Source of the DNA: Burkholderiaceae bacterium
Lineage (GTDB): Bacteria; Pseudomonadota; Gammaproteobacteria; Burkholderiales; Burkholderiaceae
DNA length: 14,545 nt
Direction of reading: 5' to 3'
NCBI GenBank assembly: GCA_947461805.1
Contig: CANHMJ010000027.1
Location: 1-14,545, forward strand
Part shown: one piece after another, positions 14,415 through 14,545 of the stretch
Layout: each line of letters opens with the position of its first letter
Numbering within the stretch: position 1 is the first letter of the stretch
The notes under the pieces: generated by a model
What the model saw: only the letters and a program-made list of their open reading frames with translations
The model's database searches: none
What the model was told of the DNA's origin: nothing
Translations under genes and position numbers: made by a program

Positions 14415-14545
14415 TTAGTACCCCACGATTTTCGTAGATTGAACAACTCAGAAAAGTAGCCATAAACACAGGCTGGCTGCAAAATCAGGCCATAAGCAAA
14501 TACATAGAAAATAAATCCTAGCGCATTAGCGCGGACCTTTAAGTG
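14411..14545 (-). CDS. C-terminal end of a membrane glycosyltransferase (family 2-like), partial
   Basis: Forty-four in-frame codons before the barrel gene, open to the window's right edge and ending in TGA that overlaps the barrel ATG. The translation has a hydrophobic segment at about 9-30 (ALGFIFYVFAYGLILQPACV), then a short soluble tail ending RKSWGTK. The pattern of a last transmembrane helix followed by GYFSELF and a basic tail resembles the C-terminus of processive family 2 glycosyltransferases that make exopolysaccharides (PgaC/BcsA-like), from memory. The catalytic part lies outside the window, so the call is provisional. Confidence 0.55.
   Translation of the reverse strand, partial: HLKVRANALGFIFYVFAYGLILQPACVYGYFSELFNLRKSWGTK

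Overview
The window looks like a chromosomal segment of a betaproteobacterium of the order Burkholderiales. The compact genes, moderate GC content and gene set (mltG-tmk-holB-tatD, ygfZ, NRDE protein, selO, msrB, yciB, bolA, parvulin, gloA) suggest a Polynucleobacter-like freshwater lineage. That placement is inferred from gene content and protein similarity recalled from memory; no search was run. The window is almost entirely coding. No gap exceeds 100 bases, and I saw no tRNA, rRNA, insertion sequence, phage gene or CRISPR array.

Layout. (1) Positions 1-3392, minus strand: a housekeeping cluster read mltG -> tmk -> holB -> tatD, with overlapping or near-abutting genes. It covers glycan-strand termination, dTTP supply, the clamp-loader delta' subunit and a metal-dependent nuclease that runs off the left edge. 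(2) 3466-5303, plus strand: ygfZ and an NRDE/TANGO2-family protein. (3) 5315-5797, minus strand: a PaaI-type hotdog thioesterase, divergent from selO. (4) 5868-11317, plus strand: selO, msrB, yciB, bolA, a periplasmic parvulin isomerase, gloA, a COG3146-type acyltransferase and a DUF1289 protein. Most are closely spaced, several with 4-base overlaps, and many have redox or stress-repair roles. (5) 11314-14545, minus strand: a different, visibly more AT-rich block. Read in its own direction it holds the tail of a membrane glycosyltransferase that runs off the right edge, a beta-barrel outer-membrane protein overlapping it by a few bases, a GAF + HD-GYP phosphodiesterase, and a membrane GGDEF diguanylate cyclase.

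The most interesting region is block 5. A family-2-like glycosyltransferase tail, translationally coupled to an outer-membrane barrel and followed by a paired c-di-GMP-degrading and c-di-GMP-making enzyme, fits a c-di-GMP-controlled exopolysaccharide synthesis and export locus. The glycosyltransferase call rests on only 44 residues and the barrel has no firm family assignment, so the pathway is inferred. The two c-di-GMP enzymes are secure family calls. Blocks 1-4 are ordinary conserved chromosome with a few small points of interest: pilZ is missing between holB and tatD, selO and msrB are adjacent, and two ORFs have start sites set by overlap with a neighbour.
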